Source: Nitrosomonas sp. (lineage in GTDB: Bacteria; Pseudomonadota; Gammaproteobacteria; Burkholderiales; Nitrosomonadaceae). From it: a DNA stretch of 10,226 bases. The notes under the pieces are model-generated. The model searched no databases and was not told the DNA's origin. It saw only the letters and a program-made list of their open reading frames with translations. The DNA is taken from NCBI GenBank assembly GCA_005779435.1, contig SXJH01000034.1, positions 1 to 10,226 of the forward strand, given 5' to 3'. Made by a program: the position numbers and the translations under genes. Of this stretch, positions 1-6,519 are shown one piece after another; position 1 is the first letter of the stretch; each line of letters begins with the position of its first letter.

Positions 1-534
1 AAGGAATTGAGTCAAGCCGTCAATAATCTGCAGCAATGCCTGATTCGTGCCACCCGGAATCTGATCGAGCGTGCCATGCAGCAACTGGATATCTTGTCGC
101 ACCGCCTCATTGACCCTGGGGACCGGATTAAGCGACAAGCAATACAATTGCAGCATTTGCAGCAACGATTGAGTACGGCATGGAAACATCGATGCGAAAA
201 GAGGCGCTGGACATTGCTCGATTGCGATCAACGGCTCATCGCCGTCGGCCCTGATATCGATCAACTTGAATTGCGGCAGAAACAATTGGCGCTGCGCTTT
301 CGCAACAGTTATGCGCATGCTTTCGCAACACACGGTCTGAAACTGAATCATCTGCGGGCGCAATTGGCGCAACTGAATCCGCAATCGGTGCTTGAACGCG
401 GCTATAGCATCGTTTATACGCAGCAGGGCGAAATCGTCCGCGACAGCAAACAACTGCGATGCGGCAGCCGAATTCAGGTAAAATTCGCGCGCGGCAACTG
501 CGATGCGATTGTCGATGACACTGCGGACTCCTAA
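1..534 (+). CDS. xseA: Exodeoxyribonuclease VII large subunit, C-terminal part (partial)
   Basis: C-terminal 177 residues of the large subunit of exonuclease VII, which with XseB degrades single-stranded DNA from either end in the cytoplasm. The frame is open from the first base, so the true start lies upstream; the TTG at position 7 is internal. Seen: a long, basic, Gln/Leu/Arg-rich helical stretch expected for the coiled-coil domain that carries XseB subunits. This is followed by the family's C-terminal signature, LNPQSVLERGYSIV, then a short beta-rich tail (GEIVRDSKQL, RIQVKFARG). The family is usually about 400-460 residues, so the catalytic centre and the N-terminal OB fold are outside the window. 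The stop codon TAA directly abuts a palindromic repeat element that begins at 535. Identification rests on the C-terminal motif and helical pattern, which are characteristic. Confidence 0.93.
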   Translation, partial: KELSQAVNNLQQCLIRATRNLIERAMQQLDILSHRLIDPGDRIKRQAIQLQHLQQRLSTAWKHRCEKRRWTLLDCDQRLIAVGPDIDQLELRQKQLALRFRNSYAHAFATHGLKLNHLRAQLAQLNPQSVLERGYSIVYTQQGEIVRDSKQLRCGSRIQVKFARGNCDAIVDDTADS

Positions 535-678
535 GGAAACGCTGATTCATTCGGCGAACGAGATGAAGCACGAGGCGCACGGAACGCAGCAACCGAGACA
601 TATCAACAAGATAGGCGAGGGAGCGAGTACCGCGCAACGAAGTGATTCGCTCGTGCAGCCAATAAATCAGCGTTTTCC
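535..678. mobile_element. MITE-like palindromic element with terminal inverted repeats
   Basis: The gap between xseA and the DUF423 gene is almost filled by a 144-bp element whose ends are inverted repeats. The left end reads GGAAACGCTGATTCATT. The right end, read on the other strand, gives GGAAAACGCTGATTTATT, which differs by one inserted A and one C/T change. Similarity continues inward, imperfectly (GAACGAG against GCACGAG, then GCGCACGG against GCGCGG), so the whole element could form one long imperfect hairpin. It is too short to encode a transposase, as expected for a non-autonomous element. I see no convincing target-site duplication. The left edge touches the xseA stop codon, and the right edge ends 45 bases before the next ATG, so it could act as a transcript-end hairpin or alter expression downstream. 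I recall similar repeats in Nitrosomonas genomes but could not check this. No second copy was seen in the window. Confidence 0.68.
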
Positions 679-723
679 TGACCGAAACATATCGCGACTT
701 ATCTCAACAAGGACTCAATACCG

Positions 724-1098
724 ATGCCAAAAACATTCTTGCTTCTCGGCGCGATCAATATCTTATTGTGCATTGCGCTCGGCGCATTTGGCGCACACGG
801 TCTCAAGCATATCTTAACCGGCGACATGCTGGCGGTTTTTCACACCGGCGTGCAATATCATTTTTATCACGCCTTCGGTATCTTAGCCATCGGATTGCTG
901 CTGTTTCATTTTCCTCAATCGCGTCTGATTCCGCTATCCGGCTGGCTTATGATGGCAGGCATTGTCTTGTTCAGCTTCAGCCTATACGCGCTCAGCATCA
1001 CCGGCACTCGCGCACTGGCCATGATTACGCCGTTCGGTGGCATTTCGTTCCTCAGTGCTTGGGGATTGTTTATTTATGCGGTCTGGAAAGAAAAATAG
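724..1098 (+). CDS. DUF423 (YgdD-type) small inner-membrane protein
   Basis: A 124-residue hydrophobic protein of the DUF423 family, whose molecular function is unknown. About four membrane segments can be seen, near residues 4-24, 46-63, 70-92 and 100-121. Family-typical motifs are GAFGAHGL (20-27) just after the first segment, a histidine-bearing TGVQYHFYHA (41-50) and ITPFGG (101-106). The length matches the usual 120-130 residues. ATG 724 is preceded by AAGGA about 10 bases upstream, which is acceptable as a ribosome binding site. The promoter is unclear: only 45 bases separate it from the palindromic element at 535-678, so transcription may come through that element from xseA or from inside it. 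It converges on the signalling operon with a 67-bp gap (1099-1165) in which I see no strong terminator hairpin. Confidence 0.9.
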   Translation: MPKTFLLLGAINILLCIALGAFGAHGLKHILTGDMLAVFHTGVQYHFYHAFGILAIGLLLFHFPQSRLIPLSGWLMMAGIVLFSFSLYALSITGTRALAMITPFGGISFLSAWGLFIYAVWKEK

Positions 1099-1165
1099 CC
1101 GGACGTCATTTTCTAAACTCGCTCAAAAGCTGCTTGCGAAATCGTAACAATAGCGCTCGTGTTTT

Positions 1166-2884
1166 CTATTTCCAATCCTGAATCCATTGCGGGAAATGAA
1201 TATCGGGCATCGGTCGGGCAATACCGTATCCCTGTCCGAATTGGCATCCGAGCCGATGCAATTTTTGAAGCAACCCGATGTCTTCAATGCCTTCAACCAC
1301 GATGGATGTATTGAGACCTTTTGCAAGCATCGCGATGGATTGAATGATGATCTCACTGCGGAACTTCCTATCCAAATCAGCAGTAAACGCTTTGTCGATC
1401 TTGATTTCGGAAACCTCAAGTTCTTGCAGGTATTTCAACGAAGTAAATCCAACCCCGAAATCATCGATTGAAGTCTTGATACCCATCTTATTGAGCATGC
1501 GAAATACTTTTCTCGCTTGCTCAATATTCGACATCACGGCTGTTTCGGTTAACTCCAAGGTCACGCATGACGCAGGAAATTTGTGAGAATCCAGTGCATT
1601 CATCAGATATTTGGGCAAGTCGCTGTCGTCCAGCATTCGGGCCGATAAATTGATCGAAACGGGCATGGCAATGCTTGCATCGTACCATTTCTTGGTTTGA
1701 TTCAAGGCCAAGTCAATCACCGCATAGGTTAAAGGATAGATGGCTTCGGAAGATTCTGCGTCCGGTATAAAATCGCCCGGATAAATAATGCCGGTTTTAT
1801 CGGATGGTTGCCAGCGTACCAATGCCTCTACCGATCTGACTTTGCGGTTTAATAAATTGATAATTGGCTGATACTCAAGGAATAATTCCTTATTTTCGAT
1901 GGCTAGAGAAAGTTTATCGGCTTTCAAAAACGACGATTGTTGTGTCGAAGCTTCCATTTCTTCGCTATAAACCATTGAAGATTTCTGGTTGCGCTTGACA
2001 AAATACATGGCCCTGTCGGCTTTCATCAGCAACAGATCGAGGTTTTGGCCTTGCTCGGGGTATAAAGCGATGCCGATTGATGAGTCGATCCGAATCAAAT
2101 GATTGTCGATTAAGATCGGTTCGCGCAAGGCGATCGATATTTTATCGGCAACAAGCGATGCATCTTGCGGCGAATGAATCTCGGTGAGTACAACGGCGAA
2201 TTCATCCCCGCCCAGACGAGCCACGGTATCGGTGGCACGCAGGCATTCCCTCATTCGGCGCGCCACAACGACGAGAACGTTATCGCCGGCGGCATGACCG
2301 TATGTATCGTTGACGGCCTTAAACAGATCGAGATCGATCTGCAGAATCGCAAACGTACGGTCATTTCGTTGCGCCAACTGCAAAACTTGCTTGAGCCGAT
2401 CAAAGTATAGGGCGCGATTGGCTAACCCCGTTAAGCTGTCGTAGAAACTAAGATATTCGAGCCGATCCTGTTGCGCTTTTAATTCTTGTTCCAGTTTCGC
2501 GCGGCGCAATACGCTGAGCAAAACGCTTTCCAGCAAATTGACGCTCAATTGCGCTTTGGGGATATAATCGTAAATGCCATCTTGTATTGCCTTAGCGGCA
2601 ATACGTTCGTCCCCTTGTCCCGTAATCAGAACAATCGGCAATTTCAGTTTGAGGTAATGGCTGTCGCTAAGAATATCTGTGCCAATGGATTCCCCGATAT
2701 GATAATCCAATAAGATACAGTCGATCTTATCGTCTTTTATATGTTTCTTGGCCTCTGAGATAGAGTCTGCTTCGGTTATGGCGCAATTGATCTGTAAATT
2801 TCGCAAAAAACGACGTGTCCGTTCACGATCGACATCGTCGTCATCGACGAGCAGCAAGTGGATGGTATCGTTTGGCGTTTCCAT
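1166..2884 (-). CDS. Response regulator with GGDEF and EAL domains (bifunctional c-di-GMP enzyme)
   Basis: A 572-residue cytoplasmic response regulator that by family knowledge can make and/or degrade cyclic di-GMP under phosphorylation control. Domains in order: REC (about 8-125) with acidic residues D14-D17, phospho-acceptor D60, T88 and K110; GGDEF (about 145-305) with intact GGDEF at 225-229 and an inhibitory RxxD site (R216, D219) five residues before it; EAL (about 322-570). The EAL catalytic set looks complete: E353 of EAL, N412, E444, the D474-D475 pair, K495, E531 and Q551. Both activities therefore look possible; which dominates cannot be read from the sequence. It is the last gene of the kinase-receiver operon. 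Its ATG lies one base after the stop of the receiver gene (TGA-T-ATG), and no Shine-Dalgarno sequence is evident, which suggests translational coupling. Confidence 0.95.
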   Translation of the reverse strand: METPNDTIHLLLVDDDDVDRERTRRFLRNLQINCAITEADSISEAKKHIKDDKIDCILLDYHIGESIGTDILSDSHYLKLKLPIVLITGQGDERIAAKAIQDGIYDYIPKAQLSVNLLESVLLSVLRRAKLEQELKAQQDRLEYLSFYDSLTGLANRALYFDRLKQVLQLAQRNDRTFAILQIDLDLFKAVNDTYGHAAGDNVLVVVARRMRECLRATDTVARLGGDEFAVVLTEIHSPQDASLVADKISIALREPILIDNHLIRIDSSIGIALYPEQGQNLDLLLMKADRAMYFVKRNQKSSMVYSEEMEASTQQSSFLKADKLSLAIENKELFLEYQPIINLLNRKVRSVEALVRWQPSDKTGIIYPGDFIPDAESSEAIYPLTYAVIDLALNQTKKWYDASIAMPVSINLSARMLDDSDLPKYLMNALDSHKFPASCVTLELTETAVMSNIEQARKVFRMLNKMGIKTSIDDFGVGFTSLKYLQELEVSEIKIDKAFTADLDRKFRSEIIIQSIAMLAKGLNTSIVVEGIEDIGLLQKLHRLGCQFGQGYGIARPMPDIHFPQWIQDWK

Positions 2885-2885
2885 A

Positions 2886-3311
2886 TCATGAAAAACTGAC
2901 TGAGGAATCGTAAACGTTCAACAGAGCTGCCAATTGCGCAAATTGCGATCCAAGCGCTGATTTGACCATATAACCGGCGATGCAATTATGATAAGCCCGC
3001 GTGCGATCGGTGTCCGCATCGGATGTGGTCAACACGAAGACTACTGTCGAACGCAATTCCGGGTCGTTACGCACCTCATCCAGGAATTCAAAGCCATTCT
3101 TGACCGGCATGTTAAGATCAAGCAGAACGACAAGTTCGCGCGGCATGGCACCGTAACGAGATTTGCCGCGCAACGCCATCAACCCTTCTTGACCGTTGCA
3201 TGCGGTATAAATCGGGAAATGAACACCATTTTTCTTCAGGTTACGTTGTGCGCTTTCTATCGCGACATCGTCATCGTCGATTAGAAGTATGGATAATCGA
3301 TGCTTATTCAT
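2886..3311 (-). CDS. Single-domain response regulator (CheY/Rcp1-like receiver)
   Basis: A 141-residue stand-alone receiver. Seen: the acidic pocket DDDD at 12-15, phospho-acceptor D65 in LLDLNMP, the T95-T96 pair in VLTTSD, and K117 in MVKSAL. There is no output domain. The pattern VVFVLTTSDADTDRTRAYH and GYMVKS is typical of small receivers encoded beside phytochrome-type or PAS-type histidine kinases. It probably accepts phosphate from the upstream kinase and acts by protein contact, as a phosphate sink, or as a relay to the REC-GGDEF-EAL protein. I chose ATG 3311 over an upstream in-frame start at 3380, because 3311 has a strong Shine-Dalgarno (TAAGGAA, 7-base spacing) overlapping the kinase stop codon, and the protein then begins at the normal first strand of the receiver fold. 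It lies 10 bases after the kinase and 1 base before the next gene. Confidence 0.94.
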   Translation of the reverse strand: MNKHRLSILLIDDDDVAIESAQRNLKKNGVHFPIYTACNGQEGLMALRGKSRYGAMPRELVVLLDLNMPVKNGFEFLDEVRNDPELRSTVVFVLTTSDADTDRTRAYHNCIAGYMVKSALGSQFAQLAALLNVYDSSVSFS

Positions 3312-3317
3312 GGGATG

Positions 3318-3324
3318 TTCCTTA
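3318..3324 (-). promoter_or_regulatory. Ribosome binding site overlapping the kinase stop codon
   Basis: On the - strand this reads TAAGGAA: the first three bases are the stop codon of the histidine kinase and the rest is a near-ideal Shine-Dalgarno, 7 bases before ATG 3311. It fixes the receiver's start and implies coupling of its translation to kinase termination. Confidence 0.8.
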
Positions 3325-4284
3325 TAGAGATTGCGTTTCATCGGGCCAGAAGAAACGGAAAGTCGTTCCGCGCTGTCCATCCGCCGACTCTACCGAGATC
3401 CAGCCGCCATGAGCTTCAGCGATGCGCTTGGATACCGCGAGACCGACCCCGGAATTCTGATGCGCTGTATTGCCGTTAGCCGTTTGAAACAATTTGAAAA
3501 TTCTATTTTGCACTTGCGATGGAATGCCCGGCCCATCGTCGCTCACTGCAAATTCAACGAACCTTCCTTTTGCCTGTACGGCAATAGCAATCGTGCCGGT
3601 ATCGAGATCGTGATGCTTCACCGCATTTGCAATCAAGTTGCGCAATATCGTTTCAAGCGCCGTTTTTTCGGCGCACATTTCCAGTTCATCGATTTCTAAT
3701 CGAATTTCGAAACCGGCGCGCAACGGCTGCAAGTCAAGCACTGTATTAACCAGATCGCGCGCCTTGAAGTGCGTCAAATTCTTATCGATAGCGCCTGCGC
3801 GCGCATAGGACAATAAGTCCTCAATTAATCGTTCCAGCCGGTCAATGCGTATTTTCGCACGATCGACATTTTGCGATATTTTCGGATTGGGTGTTTCTTC
3901 CAGATCTTCCTTGATCCATTCCAGAAGATCGGAAATGCCGCGTAGCGGCGAGCGTAAATCGTGAGATGCGACATAGACAAATTCTTCCAAATTTTCATTG
4001 GCCTTGTTCAGTTTTTTCTCTCTATCCTTACGGTCGGTAATGTCCACAATCGTGGCCAGAACATGATTGCCATCGGGTAAATTGACAGGACTCAAGCCGA
4101 TTTCGACCGGGAATTCCGATCCGTCGTATCGAGCTGCAAAAAGATCGCGACCTGCGCCCATGGGGCGTGCTGCCGGATTGGTAAAGAAGCTTCGTACAAG
4201 CGCCGGATGCGCTGTTCGCATACGGACCGGCAGTAACATTTCAATCGGTTTTCCGATCATGTCCTGGCGCGAATAACCGAACAA
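3322..4284 (-). CDS. Histidine kinase, 3' fragment of a frameshifted gene (partial PAS2-HisKA-HATPase)
   Basis: C-terminal part of a sensor kinase, in a different frame from its 5' part (4257-4817). From the first plausible codon there are 320 residues. They comprise the remainder of a second PAS domain (FGYS at 2-5, then RPMGAGRDL at 40-48 and VDITDRK at 80-86), a HisKA domain with H108 in ASHDLRSPLR, and a HATPase domain with N-box N217/N220, G1 box DDGPGIP (249-255) and G2 box GVGL (279-282). All kinase motifs are intact. Position 4284 is a TTG that is really an internal Leu of the PAS motif LFGY, so this is not a natural start. If translated alone, it would most likely start at ATG 4260, which overlaps the stop of the 5' fragment as ATGA. 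A kinase made that way would lack the start of PAS2 and all of PAS1. It heads the operon with the two response regulators. Confidence 0.88.
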   Translation of the reverse strand: MFGYSRQDMIGKPIEMLLPVRMRTAHPALVRSFFTNPAARPMGAGRDLFAARYDGSEFPVEIGLSPVNLPDGNHVLATIVDITDRKDREKKLNKANENLEEFVYVASHDLRSPLRGISDLLEWIKEDLEETPNPKISQNVDRAKIRIDRLERLIEDLLSYARAGAIDKNLTHFKARDLVNTVLDLQPLRAGFEIRLEIDELEMCAEKTALETILRNLIANAVKHHDLDTGTIAIAVQAKGRFVEFAVSDDGPGIPSQVQNRIFKLFQTANGNTAHQNSGVGLAVSKRIAEAHGGWISVESADGQRGTTFRFFWPDETQSL

Positions 4285-4817
4285 TTCACCAAGGTGATGC
4301 GTCCATCTTGATCGATCATAACGATACCGGCTGGTGCAGCTTCAACGACAGTATTGAACAAATCCCGGTTTTTTGTAAGCAATCTTTCCGCGTTTTTGCG
4401 CTGCGTGATGTCTACGATAGTGGCTGCAACGTATTTATTGCCTTTGGTTTCGAATGGAGTAAGTCCGATTTCCACCGGAAATTCGCGACCATCCTTGGAT
4501 ACTGCGTATAAGTCGCGGCCCGCACCCATGGGTCTTGCTGTCGGGTCGGTGAAAAAAAGTCTCATCATGCCGGGATGAGCGGTTTGATATCGTTTGGGCA
4601 TCAACATTTCTATCGGCTGATGAATCATTTCTGTTTCGGCATACCCGAATATTTGCATCGTTTCTTGATTGACCAACCTGATAAAGCCCTGTGCATCGCA
4701 CACGACAATGCCGATTGGTGCGGCATGAATAAATTCATGTAGGAAATCTGCATTCTTGATGATTTGAACATCGGTTTCTTGCGTTGAATTTGTCCATTTC
4801 TTGTCAAGATGCTTCAT
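4257..4817 (-). pseudogene. Histidine kinase, 5' fragment of a frameshifted gene (PAS1 and start of PAS2)
   Basis: N-terminal 186 residues of the PAS-PAS-HisKA-HATPase kinase that continues at 3322-4284 in another frame. There is no signal peptide or membrane segment, so the full sensor would be cytoplasmic. PAS1 spans about 24-140 (GIVVCDAQGFIRLVN, IFGY, RPMGAGRDLY, VDITQRK). PAS2 begins near 153 (AAPAGIVMIDQDG, RITLVN) and is cut off after N178, followed by eight out-of-frame residues and TGA. PAS1 and PAS2 are clearly a tandem duplication: both carry TAHP, a dipeptide FF, ARPMGAGRDL, EFPVEIGL and ATIVDIT at the same spacing. I chose ATG 4817, which has GAGGG 8 bases upstream; an in-frame TTG at 4832 is less likely. 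A gap of 160 bases separates it from sbcB. The ligand sensed cannot be told. Confidence 0.85.
4284..4288 (-). other. Frameshift junction in the kinase gene, deletion-like
   Basis: On the - strand the five bases read TGAAT. They serve as part of the codons for LVN (5' frame) and for ELFG (3' frame) at once. PAS1 of the same protein has five residues between LVN and IFGY, whereas here the two motifs overlap. Aligning PAS2 to PAS1 implies that about 16 bases are missing. A Glu-Leu codon pair at the expected place would restore a second TGAAT exactly 16 bases away, so loss between two short direct repeats is a simple explanation. A sequencing or assembly error is the alternative. Confidence 0.6.
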
Positions 4818-4977
4818 CGGATTAACCCTCAATTATCATTGGATTGGAAATAACCATTGAAACCTGGCGTGGATCGCCGTTTATACCGCCTTGCGGCAAG
4901 TATATCGGACATATCTTACATAACTTTAGTTGAATATAAAAGTTTTCTTAGCTCAATTCATGAAGTTGTATCGATAG
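4818..4977 (-). promoter_or_regulatory. Intergenic leader upstream of the signalling operon
   Basis: A 160-base AT-rich gap between the sbcB stop and the kinase start, the natural place for the operon promoter. AT-rich hexamers are present (TATATT and TATAAA on the - strand), but none pairs with a good -35 at proper spacing, so I do not assign a promoter. A short dyad CTTGCGGCAAG (4892-4902) is present without a following T-run. A weak six-pair stem (AACTTT/AAAGTT), read after sbcB, is too AT-rich to call a terminator. Confidence 0.3.
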
Positions 4978-6411
4978 TTACGTGTTCATCAACTGCTCGC
5001 CCCATAGAAGCAATTGGCGCAATAATCGCTTCTCCTGTTCATTCGCTTCGTGTTTTGCAAGCAATGCCACGATTTGTTTTGAGAATTCGGCAAAAACAAG
5101 AATCCCGCTGTCATTTTCTTGCGTCAAACGCTGCAAGCGTGATTGTTCCCACCGCTGCATTTCGGATTCGCTTAATGTCTCCGGCCAATTTCTGGCGCGA
5201 TAGCGGAACAATAATTCAGTAAGCCGCCGGTCTTGAAAATCGAATCGTGCTTTTGCCAATTCCTTCGGGGAGGTACGGCGTATTTGCGCGGATAGTGCGG
5301 CATCGGCGTTATTCAGAAAACCGTCATATAACGCCACATCGACATCGTCAGACGACGCAAAATCATGACTGGTGTAGGCGGTTGCCACGCGTTGAAAAAA
5401 TGACGGTTCGGTGCAGAGTTTTTGCCAATGCCGATGGCATGTATCCAAGTCCAGCTCGATACGCTCTGCGGCATCTGCGGTCAGCGTATTGCGCGGTGCC
5501 AGTGCCGGGCATTTATTGATCTTCACCGATTTGACCGGCAAGCGCTGCATGCCGTCGGGCAAATCTTCACTGCGAGTGAACAGCAAGCGGCTGAGCTCAT
5601 CGTGATCAAGCGGCAAAAACATTTCCGGATCGTGGCGCAAATCGTATACCAGGACGCTGTTATTGTTCCCCGGCTCTATGATCATCGGCATGACCAGCGT
5701 GGTGCAACCGGTTTTTGCCGGATACATGCGCGACGTATGCAGCACGGGATTATGCGTATTCAAATCCAATTGGGTTGCAGCCTTGCGCTTATCGCGCAGC
5801 TGAAATAACCAGTCATAGAGACGCGGTTGTTGCGAACGCAGCAGCCGTGCCAATGCAATGGTGGCACGCACGTCGGATAATGCATCGTGCGCGGATTCGT
5901 GCGCAATGCCGTTGGCAGCTACCAAATCTTCCAAGCGAAAGCTCGGCTGCCCGTCTTCGTGCTGCGGCCAGGCAATGCCATGCGGACGCAGTGCATAAGT
6001 CATGCGCACCAAATCGATGATGTCCCAGCGCGAATTGCCTTGCTGCCATTCGCGCGCATAGGGATCGTAAAAATTGCGATACAGCGTAAAGCGTGTCACT
6101 TCGTCGTCGAAGCGCACCGAATTGTAGCCGGTGCCGCAGGTATTCGGTTGCGCGAGCTCGGCGTGAATACGTGCGATGAATTCCGGTTCCAACAACCCGC
6201 GTTCGGCGGCAAGTTGCGGTGTGATTCCGGTCAACAAACAAGCTTCCGGATGCGGCAAAAAATCGCGCGCGGGCTTGCAATAAATGACCAGCGGTTCGCC
6301 TATTTCATGCAGCGCTTCGTCGGTGCGTACACCGGCAAATTGCGCAGGCCGGTCTCTTCTCGGGTCGGCGCCGAAAGTCTCGTAATCATGCCAATACAGG
6401 GTAGTCGTCAT
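4978..6411 (-). CDS. sbcB: Exodeoxyribonuclease I
   Basis: A 477-residue exonuclease I, which digests single-stranded DNA 3' to 5' and acts in recombination and mismatch repair; the E. coli enzyme has about the same length (475). The DEDDh catalytic set is visible and keeps the E. coli spacing: D9 and E11 in WHDYETFG, D102 in RFDDE, H175 and D180 in HDALSD. The N-terminal DnaQ-like exonuclease domain covers about 1-205. It is followed by the SH3-like and helical C-terminal regions that clamp DNA (for example VLVYDLRHDP, near the middle, and RYRARNWPETL, near the end). ATG 6411 gives the family-typical beginning just before the first catalytic Asp. It is divergent from the RidA gene; a 25-bp dyad sits in the shared upstream region. 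With xseA, it is the second single-strand exonuclease in the window, but the two are not in one operon. Confidence 0.96.
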   Translation of the reverse strand: MTTTLYWHDYETFGADPRRDRPAQFAGVRTDEALHEIGEPLVIYCKPARDFLPHPEACLLTGITPQLAAERGLLEPEFIARIHAELAQPNTCGTGYNSVRFDDEVTRFTLYRNFYDPYAREWQQGNSRWDIIDLVRMTYALRPHGIAWPQHEDGQPSFRLEDLVAANGIAHESAHDALSDVRATIALARLLRSQQPRLYDWLFQLRDKRKAATQLDLNTHNPVLHTSRMYPAKTGCTTLVMPMIIEPGNNNSVLVYDLRHDPEMFLPLDHDELSRLLFTRSEDLPDGMQRLPVKSVKINKCPALAPRNTLTADAAERIELDLDTCHRHWQKLCTEPSFFQRVATAYTSHDFASSDDVDVALYDGFLNNADAALSAQIRRTSPKELAKARFDFQDRRLTELLFRYRARNWPETLSESEMQRWEQSRLQRLTQENDSGILVFAEFSKQIVALLAKHEANEQEKRLLRQLLLWGEQLMNT

Positions 6412-6455
6412 CGTATGTACCGTTTTGAGAACGCTCGTTCTACAATAAGCGCGCT

Positions 6456-6480
6456 GTGCAATTATCGATTATAGTTGCAC
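6456..6480. promoter_or_regulatory. 25-bp imperfect dyad in the sbcB/RidA divergent promoter region
   Basis: The arms GTGCAATTAT and ATAGTTGCAC flank a 5-base centre (CGATT), with nine of ten arm positions pairing. It lies 45 bases from the sbcB start and 40 bases from the RidA start. The right arm ends in a TTGCAC (possible -35) reading toward RidA, and the - strand contains TATAAT at 6473-6468 reading toward sbcB, though neither has a convincing partner hexamer. The position and symmetry suit a dimeric regulator's operator. There is no T-run, so a terminator is unlikely. The regulator is unknown. Confidence 0.4.
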
Positions 6481-6519
6481 ATTGGATGAATCATTTCAGT
6501 GTAAAAAGGATAAATCAAC

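Noticed and set aside
236..637. 133-codon open frame on the - strand covering the end of xseA and most of the palindromic element.
   Set aside because: It overlaps antisense to a well-conserved xseA frame, its start is inside the repeat, and the Arg/Ser/Cys-rich product resembles no family. Translated repeats give such peptides by chance.
1099..1165. Search for a bidirectional terminator between the convergent DUF423 and REC-GGDEF-EAL genes.
   Set aside because: Only short, weak inverted matches (such as GACGTC) are present, without a GC-rich stem followed by Ts on either strand.
4257..4300. Programmed ribosomal frameshifting as the reason for the two-frame kinase.
   Set aside because: There is no slippery heptamer or stimulatory structure at the junction, and simple frameshifting would still leave about five PAS residues missing; a deletion or sequence error fits better.
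4888..4902. Short hairpin CCGCCTTGCGGCAAG between sbcB and the kinase, considered as a terminator.
   Set aside because: There is no T-run on either side and only a five-pair stem; an sbcB terminator here is not supported.
5887..6474. 195-codon open frame on the + strand opposite sbcB.
   Set aside because: Antisense shadow of a fully supported exonuclease I gene; there is no ribosome binding site and no recognisable motif.
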